Shown here: positions 1 to 6,437 of the stretch, piece after piece
Layout: every line of letters starts with the position of its first letter
How positions within the stretch are numbered: position 1 is the first letter of the stretch
From: Aquificota bacterium
GTDB taxonomy: Bacteria > Aquificota > Aquificia > Aquificales > Aquificaceae
Direction: 5' to 3'
NCBI GenBank assembly: GCA_024280065.1
Contig: JAJRQX010000034.1
Span: forward strand, 1-13,713
Length of the DNA: 13,713 nt
Program-made: the position numbers and the translations under genes
The notes under the pieces: model-generated
What the model was told of the DNA's origin: nothing
What the model saw: only the letters and a program-made list of their open reading frames with translations
The model's database searches: none

Positions 1-38
1 ACGAGCCACTCCATAAACGGTCTCGGTATTTCACCCAC
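1..38 (-). CDS. Start of an unidentified gene, cut by the window edge
   Basis: Reading the minus strand past the radical SAM gene, a GTG codon at 38-36 sits six bases after an AGGAGG ribosome site that lies inside the end of that gene. It opens a frame beginning MGEIPRPFMEWL, which continues out of the window. The GTG overlaps the end of the upstream gene, as do other genes in this region, so translational coupling is likely. Twelve codons are too few to assign a function. A second GTG at 34-32 in another frame is also possible but is less well spaced from the ribosome site. Confidence 0.4.
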   Translation of the reverse strand, partial: MGEIPRPFMEWL

Positions 39-1236
39 CTCTTTTCCTCCTGACCTTCTCAAGGAACTCAGGGGTGATCACATCTACCCCTTCCTCCGTA
101 GCCATCCTCTCTACTATTCTTATGACCACCCTTCTCAGGAAGAGCGGGACCCTCCTTATCCTCTCCCTGGCTTCCTCACTCCACGGGAGCGTGAAGCTGT
201 CGTCCCCGTGGTCGGTCACAGGTACAGGTTCTTCAGTCCCTTCAGGCTCATAGTCGCAGAGTGGGTCCTCGCCCATCAGGTCTCCCGTTTCCGTCAATGC
301 CCTCGCCCTGCAACCACCGCATATCAGCCTGAACCTGCAGAGACCGCACCTTCCGGAGTAATCCTCACCTCTTAAGGTCTTCAGTATCTCCGAACCCTCC
401 CAGACCTCCCTAAGTGTCTCCCTTGAGATGTCCCCCACCACCACGGGGAGGTAGGGACAGGGATAAACCCTCCCCCTCTCGTCCACCCTAAGGTAGAACC
501 TCCCTGCGGGACACCCCCTAGTTCCACCGGTTACCGGGAGATCAAACTCGGGAAAGAACCTGTATATGTGGGGGGCACACCTGGGTCTGACCATGACCCT
601 TCTCTCCCTAAGGGCCAGGTTCCCTATCCTCCTCAGGGCCTCTTCGTATCTCTCAGATGATATGAAGCTCCTGACCGCCCTTCCCGTGCAGACAACGAAG
701 AAGAAGTTGAGGATCTTAACGCCGAGGTCCACCGCCAGGTCTCTTATCTCCTCTATCTGGTCAAGGTTCTGATCCGTGACCGTGGTGTTTATCTGGGTTT
801 CCAATCCCAGATCCTTACAGATCTTTAACGTTTCAATCGCCCTTTTCCAGGAACCCTTAACTCCTCTGAAACTGTCGTGGAAGTGGGGGTCCACTGAGTC
901 TACGCTGACGCTGACACCTTTAAGACCCACTTCCACCAAACGCTTACCTCTTTCCTCTGAAAAACCTATACCTGTGGTGGCCAGAACCGTAACGAAACCG
1001 AGATCCGAAGAGAGCTTCACGATATCTTCAAGGTCCTTTCTCAGCATAGGCTCTCCGCCTGTGATTATAACCATGGTGAATGGGTTAAGATCCTTCAGGT
1101 CCCCGAGTACCTTGGCCACCATCTCCGGATGCATGTCGTGGCCCTGCCTCCTGGCGTCCATGAAGCAGTGCGGACAGTCCAGGGGGCATCTGGACGTCAC
1201 GCTGAGGGAGAGGAGATAGGGTTTCACAACTTCCAT
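31..1236 (-). CDS. Radical SAM/SPASM protein with C-terminal PCP-reductase-like domain
   Basis: A 401-residue radical SAM enzyme. The SAM cluster motif CxxxCxxC is C17, C21, C24, followed by the GGEP motif at 60-63. A SPASM-type cysteine set for extra Fe-S clusters follows: C242, C260, then C297, C300, C306, C309 and C327. The tail (about 351-397, starting PWSEEARERI and containing ITPEFLEKVRRK) looks like the small PCP-reductase domain named after light-independent protochlorophyllide reductase. Known radical SAM/SPASM proteins near heme d1 genes (NirJ, AhbC, AhbD) act on tetrapyrrole side chains. A tetrapyrrole substrate is therefore a reasonable inference here, but it is not shown; peptide modification is an alternative. 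The gene overlaps the end of the universal stress protein gene by 13 bases and is probably co-transcribed with it. It is distinct from the true nirJ at the other end of the window. Confidence 0.85.
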   Translation of the reverse strand: MEVVKPYLLSLSVTSRCPLDCPHCFMDARRQGHDMHPEMVAKVLGDLKDLNPFTMVIITGGEPMLRKDLEDIVKLSSDLGFVTVLATTGIGFSEERGKRLVEVGLKGVSVSVDSVDPHFHDSFRGVKGSWKRAIETLKICKDLGLETQINTTVTDQNLDQIEEIRDLAVDLGVKILNFFFVVCTGRAVRSFISSERYEEALRRIGNLALRERRVMVRPRCAPHIYRFFPEFDLPVTGGTRGCPAGRFYLRVDERGRVYPCPYLPVVVGDISRETLREVWEGSEILKTLRGEDYSGRCGLCRFRLICGGCRARALTETGDLMGEDPLCDYEPEGTEEPVPVTDHGDDSFTLPWSEEARERIRRVPLFLRRVVIRIVERMATEEGVDVITPEFLEKVRRKRGG

Positions 1237-2231
1237 TCGGGGGTCCCCTCTGAACCTCCTACGAGGACGCTCACGGGTGAGAACCTGACCACGTTCTCAG
1301 CTACCGATCCTATATCCATACCTTCCGACCTGTGTCTACCGAACCTGCCGACAGCTATCAGACCAGCCCCCACGCGGGATGCGTACCTGCATATTCCCTC
1401 GTAGATGAAACCCTCAACCGTCTCACAGATAACCTTGCCCCTGAAGCCCATCCGTTCAAGGACCTCCTTACCCCTCTCAAGGACCATTTCACCGACCTTC
1501 CTGAGGCCCTTGTCTATAAACTCATCGTGGAGTCTTTCCTGCTCCTCGGACTTAAAGGAGAAACCGCCCGCATGATACATGAAGCTCTTGATCTTCCCAA
1601 ATATGAACCTGTGGAGGTTCGTATCGTAAACATAGAGCAGGTAAAGATCGGACCCCATCAGGTCAGCTATCCGAGACACCAACCCGAGAAGATTGATAGA
1701 GTAGCCGCTCCCGTCCAAGCCAACCACTATCTTTCCAAAACCTGAGTCCCTTTTAACAACGAGAACGTTCCCACAGAATCCCCTCAGGACCCTCAGGCAG
1801 ACGCTCCCCAAGAACCCCTCCCTTGCCCTGTTGAAACCGTGAGACCCTAAGACAACGAGGTCCGGCCTCTCCTCCTCCGCCACCTCAAGGATAGCCTTGA
1901 AGTTCTTACCCTCCCTGGCCACCCACCTGAAGCTTACCCCTGCCTCACCGAACATGCCCGAGAAGGGCTCAAGGTAGGAGAGTGAGATCCTTTCCATCAC
2001 CTCCCCTATGAGCTTGTCGTGGAACTCTCTCTGTTTTGAGAGGAAACCTTCCTCCCTGTATTTTTCAGGCAGTATAGGTTCCATTACCCTGAAGGCCTTT
2101 TCGTGCAGGGATGCGTTGTAGCCGTGAACGCCTACAACTTCTGACCCGAAGGCCTCCGCGAGCTTCAGCGTGATCTCCGCTACGGGGCGGGAGAGGGAAC
2201 TGTTGTCAACCGCAAATAAGATCTTCCTCAT
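1224..2231 (-). CDS. Universal stress protein with two UspA domains
   Basis: A 335-residue cytoplasmic protein with two UspA folds in tandem, roughly residues 1-162 and 165-330. Each begins with a strand of the KILFAVD / KIVVGLD type and carries an intact ATP-binding signature G-2x-G-9x-G-S: residues 129-143 in the first domain and 295-309 in the second. Both halves should therefore bind nucleotide, as ATP-type Usp proteins do. The ATG is placed by homology of the first strand. No Shine-Dalgarno site precedes it, so the mRNA may be leaderless. It is the first gene of a minus-strand pair with the radical SAM gene and diverges from the Rrf2 regulator with only 23 bases between, so control by that regulator is likely. 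The precise stress is unknown. Confidence 0.9.
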   Translation of the reverse strand: MRKILFAVDNSSLSRPVAEITLKLAEAFGSEVVGVHGYNASLHEKAFRVMEPILPEKYREEGFLSKQREFHDKLIGEVMERISLSYLEPFSGMFGEAGVSFRWVAREGKNFKAILEVAEEERPDLVVLGSHGFNRAREGFLGSVCLRVLRGFCGNVLVVKRDSGFGKIVVGLDGSGYSINLLGLVSRIADLMGSDLYLLYVYDTNLHRFIFGKIKSFMYHAGGFSFKSEEQERLHDEFIDKGLRKVGEMVLERGKEVLERMGFRGKVICETVEGFIYEGICRYASRVGAGLIAVGRFGRHRSEGMDIGSVAENVVRFSPVSVLVGGSEGTPEWKL

Positions 2232-2241
2232 TTTTGTCTAT

Positions 2242-2256
2242 ATAATATCATATTAT
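2242..2256. promoter_or_regulatory. 15-bp perfect palindrome between divergent usp and rrf2-type genes
   Basis: ATAATAT-C-ATATTAT fills most of the 23-base gap between the two divergent start codons. The plus strand holds a consensus TATAAT at 2241-2246, and the minus strand holds TATGAT at 2252-2247, so likely -10 elements for both directions lie in or overlap the palindrome. Rrf2 regulators bind dyads of this general size. I infer that this is the operator through which the regulator controls itself and the stress-protein operon. Confidence 0.6.
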
Positions 2257-2692
2257 GATGATTTATTCAGATACGGTCAGATACGCCCTCATGGCGCTCG
2301 CCTACCTCGCCTACAACAAGGGTCGCCTGGTCAAGGCGGATGAGATAGCCAAAGCTCAAGGGATACCGAAACCCTTCCTATCCAAGATCCTCCACGAGCT
2401 TGCCAAGAAGGACATCCTCTACTCGGTAAAGGGTCCCAAGGGCGGTTTCACCCTGAAGGTGGACCCCGCAAGCCTCTCCATGTGGGATGTGGTAGTCCTT
2501 ATGGGGGAGGAGGGCAAGTTTGACGCCTGCGTCCTCATGCCTAACAAGTGCGAGGTTTACGAGACGAACCCCTGCGTGATCCATAACAGATGGGAAAAGC
2601 TGAAGAAGAGGATCGTTGAGTTCCTAAAGGAGACCACCATAGCGGACCTGATAAGCGTTGAGGACAAGCACATCAAGACCTTAATACCCTGA
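2255..2692 (+). CDS. Rrf2-family transcriptional regulator (NsrR/IscR-like)
   Basis: A 145-residue winged-helix regulator of the Rrf2 family. The N-terminus (SDTVRYALMALAYLA) and the recognition region (about 27-68, IPKPFLSKILHELAK then GPKGGFTL) are typical. Three cysteines, C92, C99 and C107, lie in the loop where NsrR and IscR bind an Fe-S cluster; their spacing (6 and 7 intervening residues) is slightly wider than the usual 5 and 5. Family members sense NO, cluster status or redox, and the surrounding NO genes favour NO sensing, which is inference. The start is ATG at 2255 or the adjacent ATG at 2258. No ribosome site is visible and TATAAT lies 9-14 bases upstream, so the transcript is probably leaderless. 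The 3' end overlaps the convergent NnrS-like gene by 20 bases. Confidence 0.88.
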   Translation: MMIYSDTVRYALMALAYLAYNKGRLVKADEIAKAQGIPKPFLSKILHELAKKDILYSVKGPKGGFTLKVDPASLSMWDVVVLMGEEGKFDACVLMPNKCEVYETNPCVIHNRWEKLKKRIVEFLKETTIADLISVEDKHIKTLIP

Positions 2693-3878
2693 TGTAGATA
2701 AATATACCCCTGCTCACGTTGTAGGTGAGCAGGACGAAGGAGAGAAGGTAGAGGGGTAGGTGGGCGCTGTAGAGGGGTAGGTCTGTCTGGAGGGAGATAA
2801 GGATAACGCCCACCGAGACCATGTGCACACCGACGTGAAACCAGATCGATCTCTGACTTATGACCTCGTGCATGGTGGGGGCGTTCCTTATACCTTTAGT
2901 TGAGAGGTGTATCCAGACAAGGAACGGGATTATCCTATACATCATCGCCATTATCACAGTCTGGGCGAAGGTTCCGAAGAGGACCAGAAAGGTCAGGAAC
3001 AGGCTGTAGCTGATGTTCCTTAACGGGAAGATCAGGGAGGAGGCTACCAGGAACACCATGCTCAGATACCAGAGAGTAACTAACGGATCCCTCACCTTCC
3101 TCCTTCTGAGAAGCAGGTTTCTGACTGTGAGGAATGCGAAGGCGATGGTGAGCCCCGATATGAACAGGTCAGGGGCAACGCTACCTTGGAATACAAGCTT
3201 GGATAGTATTACCAAGGAAAGGGCTAAAGGCATCCTGTCCCTCACAACCTTCGGATAGGGAGGGGCTACGAAGAACATCTCCACCACCTGAAAAGCGACG
3301 GAGATAACGAGCATGGCGACCCACCCGTAGAGCATAACGGTTAGGTGGAGGTCCATCACGGTTCTCATGTTGAGGTCGATGTGTCCCTCCTGTACCAGAA
3401 CGAGCAAAAGTCCCAGAACCGCTCCCGCACCCAGCATGAAGACCGCGTGTTTCATACCCCTGGATGTAGGGACATAGCTCTCAAGCTTGAAGAGAGGCAA
3501 TCCTAAGAAAAGCAGGACCAGGAGTATACTGAGGAAGACCACAAGACCTCCGATCAGAGGTGATCCTCTCAGGAAACCCCCTACAAGAAGAATGACACCC
3601 GCCAGCAGGGTTATGTGGACCACCGTAGCTTTAAGGAGAGGCCTATTTACCACCGCTCCGGCTACGACCGGAACCATCTGGAAGAGGGCTCCTATCATCG
3701 TCATACCTGCAAAGCCGAGGGTGTAGATGTGGACGAGGGCGGGGAGGTTGAGGTATCCCTTAAAGGTCATATAAACACCTAGCAAGACACCGAAGATACC
3801 GAACAGGCAGGCGGTCAGAAAGAACCTGGCGACTATGCTGAAAGGGGGTAAGTATAGGAGGTTCAGGTTACCTGTCAT
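2673..3878 (-). CDS. NnrS-like polytopic membrane protein
   Basis: A 401-residue, very hydrophobic protein with about 12 predicted membrane helices, the length and helix number of the NnrS family. The early segment around H50 (ALVHIYTLGFAGMTMIGALF, then PVVAG) follows the NnrS pattern of a histidine helix followed by a GF...P..G motif. A second histidine region, DLHLTVMLYGWVAML (175-189, H178), and a late MMYRIIPFLVWIHLSTKG segment also resemble heme-binding helices of heme-copper-oxidase-like membrane proteins. NnrS proteins are heme-containing and protect cells during NO exposure, but their chemistry is unsettled. The start codon overlaps the hemerythrin stop as ATGA, so the two are translationally coupled. 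Family assignment is moderate, because similarity to divergent oxidase-subunit-I-like proteins is also possible. Confidence 0.65.
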   Translation of the reverse strand: MTGNLNLLYLPPFSIVARFFLTACLFGIFGVLLGVYMTFKGYLNLPALVHIYTLGFAGMTMIGALFQMVPVVAGAVVNRPLLKATVVHITLLAGVILLVGGFLRGSPLIGGLVVFLSILLVLLFLGLPLFKLESYVPTSRGMKHAVFMLGAGAVLGLLLVLVQEGHIDLNMRTVMDLHLTVMLYGWVAMLVISVAFQVVEMFFVAPPYPKVVRDRMPLALSLVILSKLVFQGSVAPDLFISGLTIAFAFLTVRNLLLRRRKVRDPLVTLWYLSMVFLVASSLIFPLRNISYSLFLTFLVLFGTFAQTVIMAMMYRIIPFLVWIHLSTKGIRNAPTMHEVISQRSIWFHVGVHMVSVGVILISLQTDLPLYSAHLPLYLLSFVLLTYNVSRGIFIYIRVLRS

Positions 3879-4309
3879 ACTTCTCCCAGGCTCGCCAGCC
3901 TCTCTACCACCTCCTCCCTGTTAAGGTGCTGGTCCGACATAGGGTACAGTATCTGCTCCTCCTTCATGTTGTGCTGTTGCAGGAGGACCATCAGTGAGTC
4001 CCCGACAGATAGGAACTCTTCCTTGTTTCTGGTCTTCAGAGCTTCCTCAAGCCTCTCAAGGAGCTCCCTCGCCTGCTGATGCTCAAACCTCATAACCTGG
4101 GTAGGACCCATCGTTATCCCGGTCCTCGCCTCAAACTCGGGAAACAGTATTTCCTCCTCCTTCCTGAAGTGCAGAAGGGTCTTCTCCTTGAATAGGTTGA
4201 ATGCCTCCTCCGCCTCCTTCCACCTATCCTCCGCAACAGCCTTCTCAGCGTCCGCATAGAACCTGTCACACTTTCTGTGCTCTTCTGCAAGATACTGGGT
4301 TATGAACAT
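3875..4309 (-). CDS. Hemerythrin-like (HHE) cation-binding protein
   Basis: A 144-residue all-helical hemerythrin-fold protein. Likely di-iron ligands are H11 (EEHRKCDRF), H47 and E51 (LLHFRKEEEILFPE), H77 (FEHQQAREL), and H113 with E117 (LQQHNMKEEQILYP). Such proteins bind O2 or NO, or handle iron; in denitrifiers they often accompany NO-response genes. I start it at ATG 4309 because a GGAGGT site lies six bases upstream; an in-frame GTG at 4333 would put that ribosome site inside the coding region. It is the middle gene of a minus-strand operon, 39 bases after the cytochrome b fusion and overlapping the NnrS-like gene by four bases. Cytoplasmic, with no signal peptide. Possible role: NO or O2 scavenging, or protection of Fe-S and di-iron sites (inference). 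Confidence 0.88.
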   Translation of the reverse strand: MFITQYLAEEHRKCDRFYADAEKAVAEDRWKEAEEAFNLFKEKTLLHFRKEEEILFPEFEARTGITMGPTQVMRFEHQQARELLERLEEALKTRNKEEFLSVGDSLMVLLQQHNMKEEQILYPMSDQHLNREEVVERLASLGEV

Positions 4310-4315
4310 ATCCCC

Positions 4316-4321
4316 ACCTCC
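4316..4321 (-). promoter_or_regulatory. Ribosome binding site that fixes the hemerythrin start
   Basis: On the minus strand GGAGGT lies six bases before ATG 4309. It supports this ATG over the in-frame GTG 24 bases further upstream. Confidence 0.8.
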
Positions 4322-4337
4322 ATAAGTAAACACTTAT
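4322..4337. promoter_or_regulatory. Inverted repeat upstream of hemerythrin
   Basis: ATAAGT-AAAC-ACTTAT is a dyad with six-base arms and a four-base spacer. It lies in the 39-base gap between the cytochrome b fusion gene and the hemerythrin gene. Next to it, 4342-4351 is the palindrome TAATATATTA, and ATAATAT (4341-4347) repeats one arm of the palindrome beside the Rrf2 gene. These may be an internal promoter and operator; AT-richness makes chance similarity possible. Confidence 0.35.
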
Positions 4338-4348
4338 TTAATAATATA

Positions 4349-6292
4349 TTACCTCCCTATTTCAAAGAAACCCGTTTCCTCAGCGTAGGTTATCGCAGTG
4401 CTCGTTGCGGGGTTCATCCTTTTCCTTAATGTGAACCTGATCACCTTCTCCGGATGAGCGGTCTCTTTCAGTGTTAGCTCCAAGGTGTGTGTTCCGGGGG
4501 ATACAAGAAACTCCTCGTAAACGTATACTGAAGCGTCTCTCCTCAGACCTCTCGGATTGTAAGTCTTCCTGAGGATCTCCCCCCCGTCCATCTTAAGGAT
4601 TACCTCTATGGGCGATCTCTCAAGGGCTATGTTCTGGACAGCCTGCATGTGTCTGAGCTTGCTGTAGACCTTCTCCACCCTCTTCACTGGAGAAGACCTG
4701 TACTTGAAGGTTAGGACGACAAGGGCCTTGTCCTCAGGGTAGAATCCCATCCTGTCAACGGTTAAGGGATAGAAGCTGAGGAAGGGAAGAAGTAACATAA
4801 CACCACTGAGGAGGTGGTTCACCTTCAGCTTTGAGAGTATCCTTACATCCTCGGGGAGCTTTCCACCTTCTATCTCTCTTAGGAAGGCGTCCAGCTCACC
4901 GCTTATATCCGCGGTTGTCGGAGCCTCCACTATCCTGACCTTTCCCCTCGGGAGTGTCTTCAAGAGTCTGGGTCTCCTCTTTCCTGTGAACCTCTCCTCC
5001 GTCCACAGGGTCCCTTCCCTGAAGTAGCAGTCTAAACCGTCGCAGGTGACTATCAGGACACCGCCTGTTAGCTTCAGTATCTCTCTCATCCAGACAGCGT
5101 TTACAGCTCCTGCACAGGGTAGTGTGTAGACCGTAACGCCCTGTCTCTCGGGAACTTCAGCAGAGAAGGAACATCTGAAGACGAGGAGTGTGGGCCTGTT
5201 CTCCCCAACCTGGTTCACGATCTCCGTAAAAGGAACCGTGGGTATCATGCTGGCGTTGTAGTTGCAGGAAGCTATGCATATACCACACCCTGCGCACTTG
5301 TTATCCAGCACAACCGCTTTCTTTTTGCCGTTTACCTGCTTCATGTATATGGCTTCGTAGGGGCAGTCTATGAAGCACTGCTCACAACCTTCGCACTTGT
5401 CCTCAACTACGTATGCGGGTGGGTTTCTCCTCCCCTTCACTATCCACGGGAAGACGATGAGGATACCAAAGAGACCCAAGAATATTATCCAGTTTACGGA
5501 CAGCGGGAAGACCTTGAAGAGGGGGTATCCCGTGAGGTAGAACCAGTCCATACTCATGCCGAAGGGGACCTTACCGAGGTCCGCGGGGGGGTCGCTCTTC
5601 GCCGGAAAGACAATTGAGACCCCTACAACGTATAGGGTGAGGAGTATCATGAGATACTTGGGTGGGAATATCCTCGGTCTTGAGATCCTCATAACGTGTA
5701 CCCAAAGGGTAAATACGAGGAGTATTGTGACAGCTATATGTCCGAAGAGGAGTATCCTGAAGAGACCTCCCAAGTTCTTTACGTCCGTCCCCAGGAAGGC
5801 ACTCATGAGGGTATGTCCGAATATGGGTATAACGCTGAAGAACTTGGCTGTGAGTAGGCCTATTAGCTGAGCCCTCTCGTCCCAAGCGAGGAGGTAGCCG
5901 GAAACTCCTATCGCCCAGAATATTATCAGCGTGGACACACCCGAAACCCAGGCCACCCACCTGAAGAGCCTGAACCTGTCCGTCAGGATCATGTGAACCA
6001 TGTGAAGGACCGCAAAGAGTATGAGACCGTCGGAGGAGTACCTGTGGACGCTCCTCATGAGGCTTCCCAGGAAGGAGGATGAGATGGCTTCCACTGACTG
6101 ATAGGCCTCCTCGGGGTCAACCTCGTAGAAGAAGAACAGGTATATACCAGAAATAATGTCGATTATAAGCAGAAAGACGGTTATGGCTCCTAAGTAGTAC
6201 ATGGGGTTCAGTTTTGAGGAGTAAACACCGCTGAGGGTGTATGAGATCCTCTGGATAAACCTGTAGGTGGAACTCGGAGAGACCAGCTCCAT
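4349..6292 (-). CDS. Cytochrome b / ferredoxin / MvhD-like fusion with periplasmic tail
   Basis: A 647-residue multidomain protein. Residues 1-285 are a cytochrome b of the bc1/b6 type with about six membrane helices. The bis-heme ligands are H83/H97 and H185/H199, each pair 14 apart as in mitochondrial cytochrome b. The position of the quinol-site PEWY motif reads MDWF (248-251). Residues 296-350 carry two [4Fe-4S] sites (C300, C303, C306, C310; C333, C336, C339, C343). Residues 368-458 resemble the MvhD/hydrogenase delta Fe-S domain, with C374, C393, C417 and C422. A last helix (about 494-511) precedes a beta-rich tail of about 135 residues that should lie in the periplasm if the earlier topology is right. 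This suggests quinone-linked electron transfer with cytoplasmic Fe-S carriers. No Rieske or cytochrome c1 gene is nearby. It is first in the operon with hemerythrin and the NnrS-like gene; its exact function is unknown. Confidence 0.85.
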   Translation of the reverse strand: MELVSPSSTYRFIQRISYTLSGVYSSKLNPMYYLGAITVFLLIIDIISGIYLFFFYEVDPEEAYQSVEAISSSFLGSLMRSVHRYSSDGLILFAVLHMVHMILTDRFRLFRWVAWVSGVSTLIIFWAIGVSGYLLAWDERAQLIGLLTAKFFSVIPIFGHTLMSAFLGTDVKNLGGLFRILLFGHIAVTILLVFTLWVHVMRISRPRIFPPKYLMILLTLYVVGVSIVFPAKSDPPADLGKVPFGMSMDWFYLTGYPLFKVFPLSVNWIIFLGLFGILIVFPWIVKGRRNPPAYVVEDKCEGCEQCFIDCPYEAIYMKQVNGKKKAVVLDNKCAGCGICIASCNYNASMIPTVPFTEIVNQVGENRPTLLVFRCSFSAEVPERQGVTVYTLPCAGAVNAVWMREILKLTGGVLIVTCDGLDCYFREGTLWTEERFTGKRRPRLLKTLPRGKVRIVEAPTTADISGELDAFLREIEGGKLPEDVRILSKLKVNHLLSGVMLLLPFLSFYPLTVDRMGFYPEDKALVVLTFKYRSSPVKRVEKVYSKLRHMQAVQNIALERSPIEVILKMDGGEILRKTYNPRGLRRDASVYVYEEFLVSPGTHTLELTLKETAHPEKVIRFTLRKRMNPATSTAITYAEETGFFEIGR

Positions 6293-6354
6293 GTCCCGCC
6301 TCCGAGGAGAGTAATTACATACTTACCTTCCTCTACCTAATTAAATTAAGAATA

Positions 6355-6373
6355 ATTGATAGGTAAATCATAA
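6355..6373 (-). promoter_or_regulatory. Shared 19-bp motif, copy 1 (divergent cytochrome b / NO reductase promoter region)
   Basis: On the minus strand this reads TTATGATTTACCTATCAAT. All 15 defined positions of TTATGATTT-N4-ATCAAT are identical to the copy before nirS. The core is a dyad, TGAT-N6-ATCA. It contains a TATGAT that could be the -10 of the minus-strand operon, about 75 bases before its start codon. It could also act on the plus-strand operon, whose start lies 105 bases away. The bound factor is unknown; the half-site resembles FNR-family half-sites, but the spacing is two bases longer. Confidence 0.55.
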
Positions 6374-6415
6374 ATAATTCTTATGGCTTTCATCACAATC
6401 TCTTATAGAAAATTG

Positions 6416-6437
6416 AGTAAGAGGTCATAAACTTACT
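6416..6437. promoter_or_regulatory. Inverted repeat in the leader of the heme-copper operon
   Basis: AGTAAG (6416-6421) and CTTACT (6432-6437) are perfect inverted arms separated by ten bases. The site lies 41-62 bases before the first start codon of the operon. It could be an operator or a weak RNA hairpin; no direct evidence decides. Confidence 0.3.

Noticed and set aside
5571..5960. Open frames on both strands inside the cytochrome b fusion gene
   Set aside because: The fusion frame has four heme histidines and twelve cluster cysteines in correct order; the others have no motifs.
6355..6373. Standard FNR/DNR box (TTGAT-N4-ATCAA)
   Set aside because: The half-sites look similar, but symmetric spacing is TGAT-N6-ATCA, two bases too long. 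It is reported as a novel shared motif and not as an FNR box.
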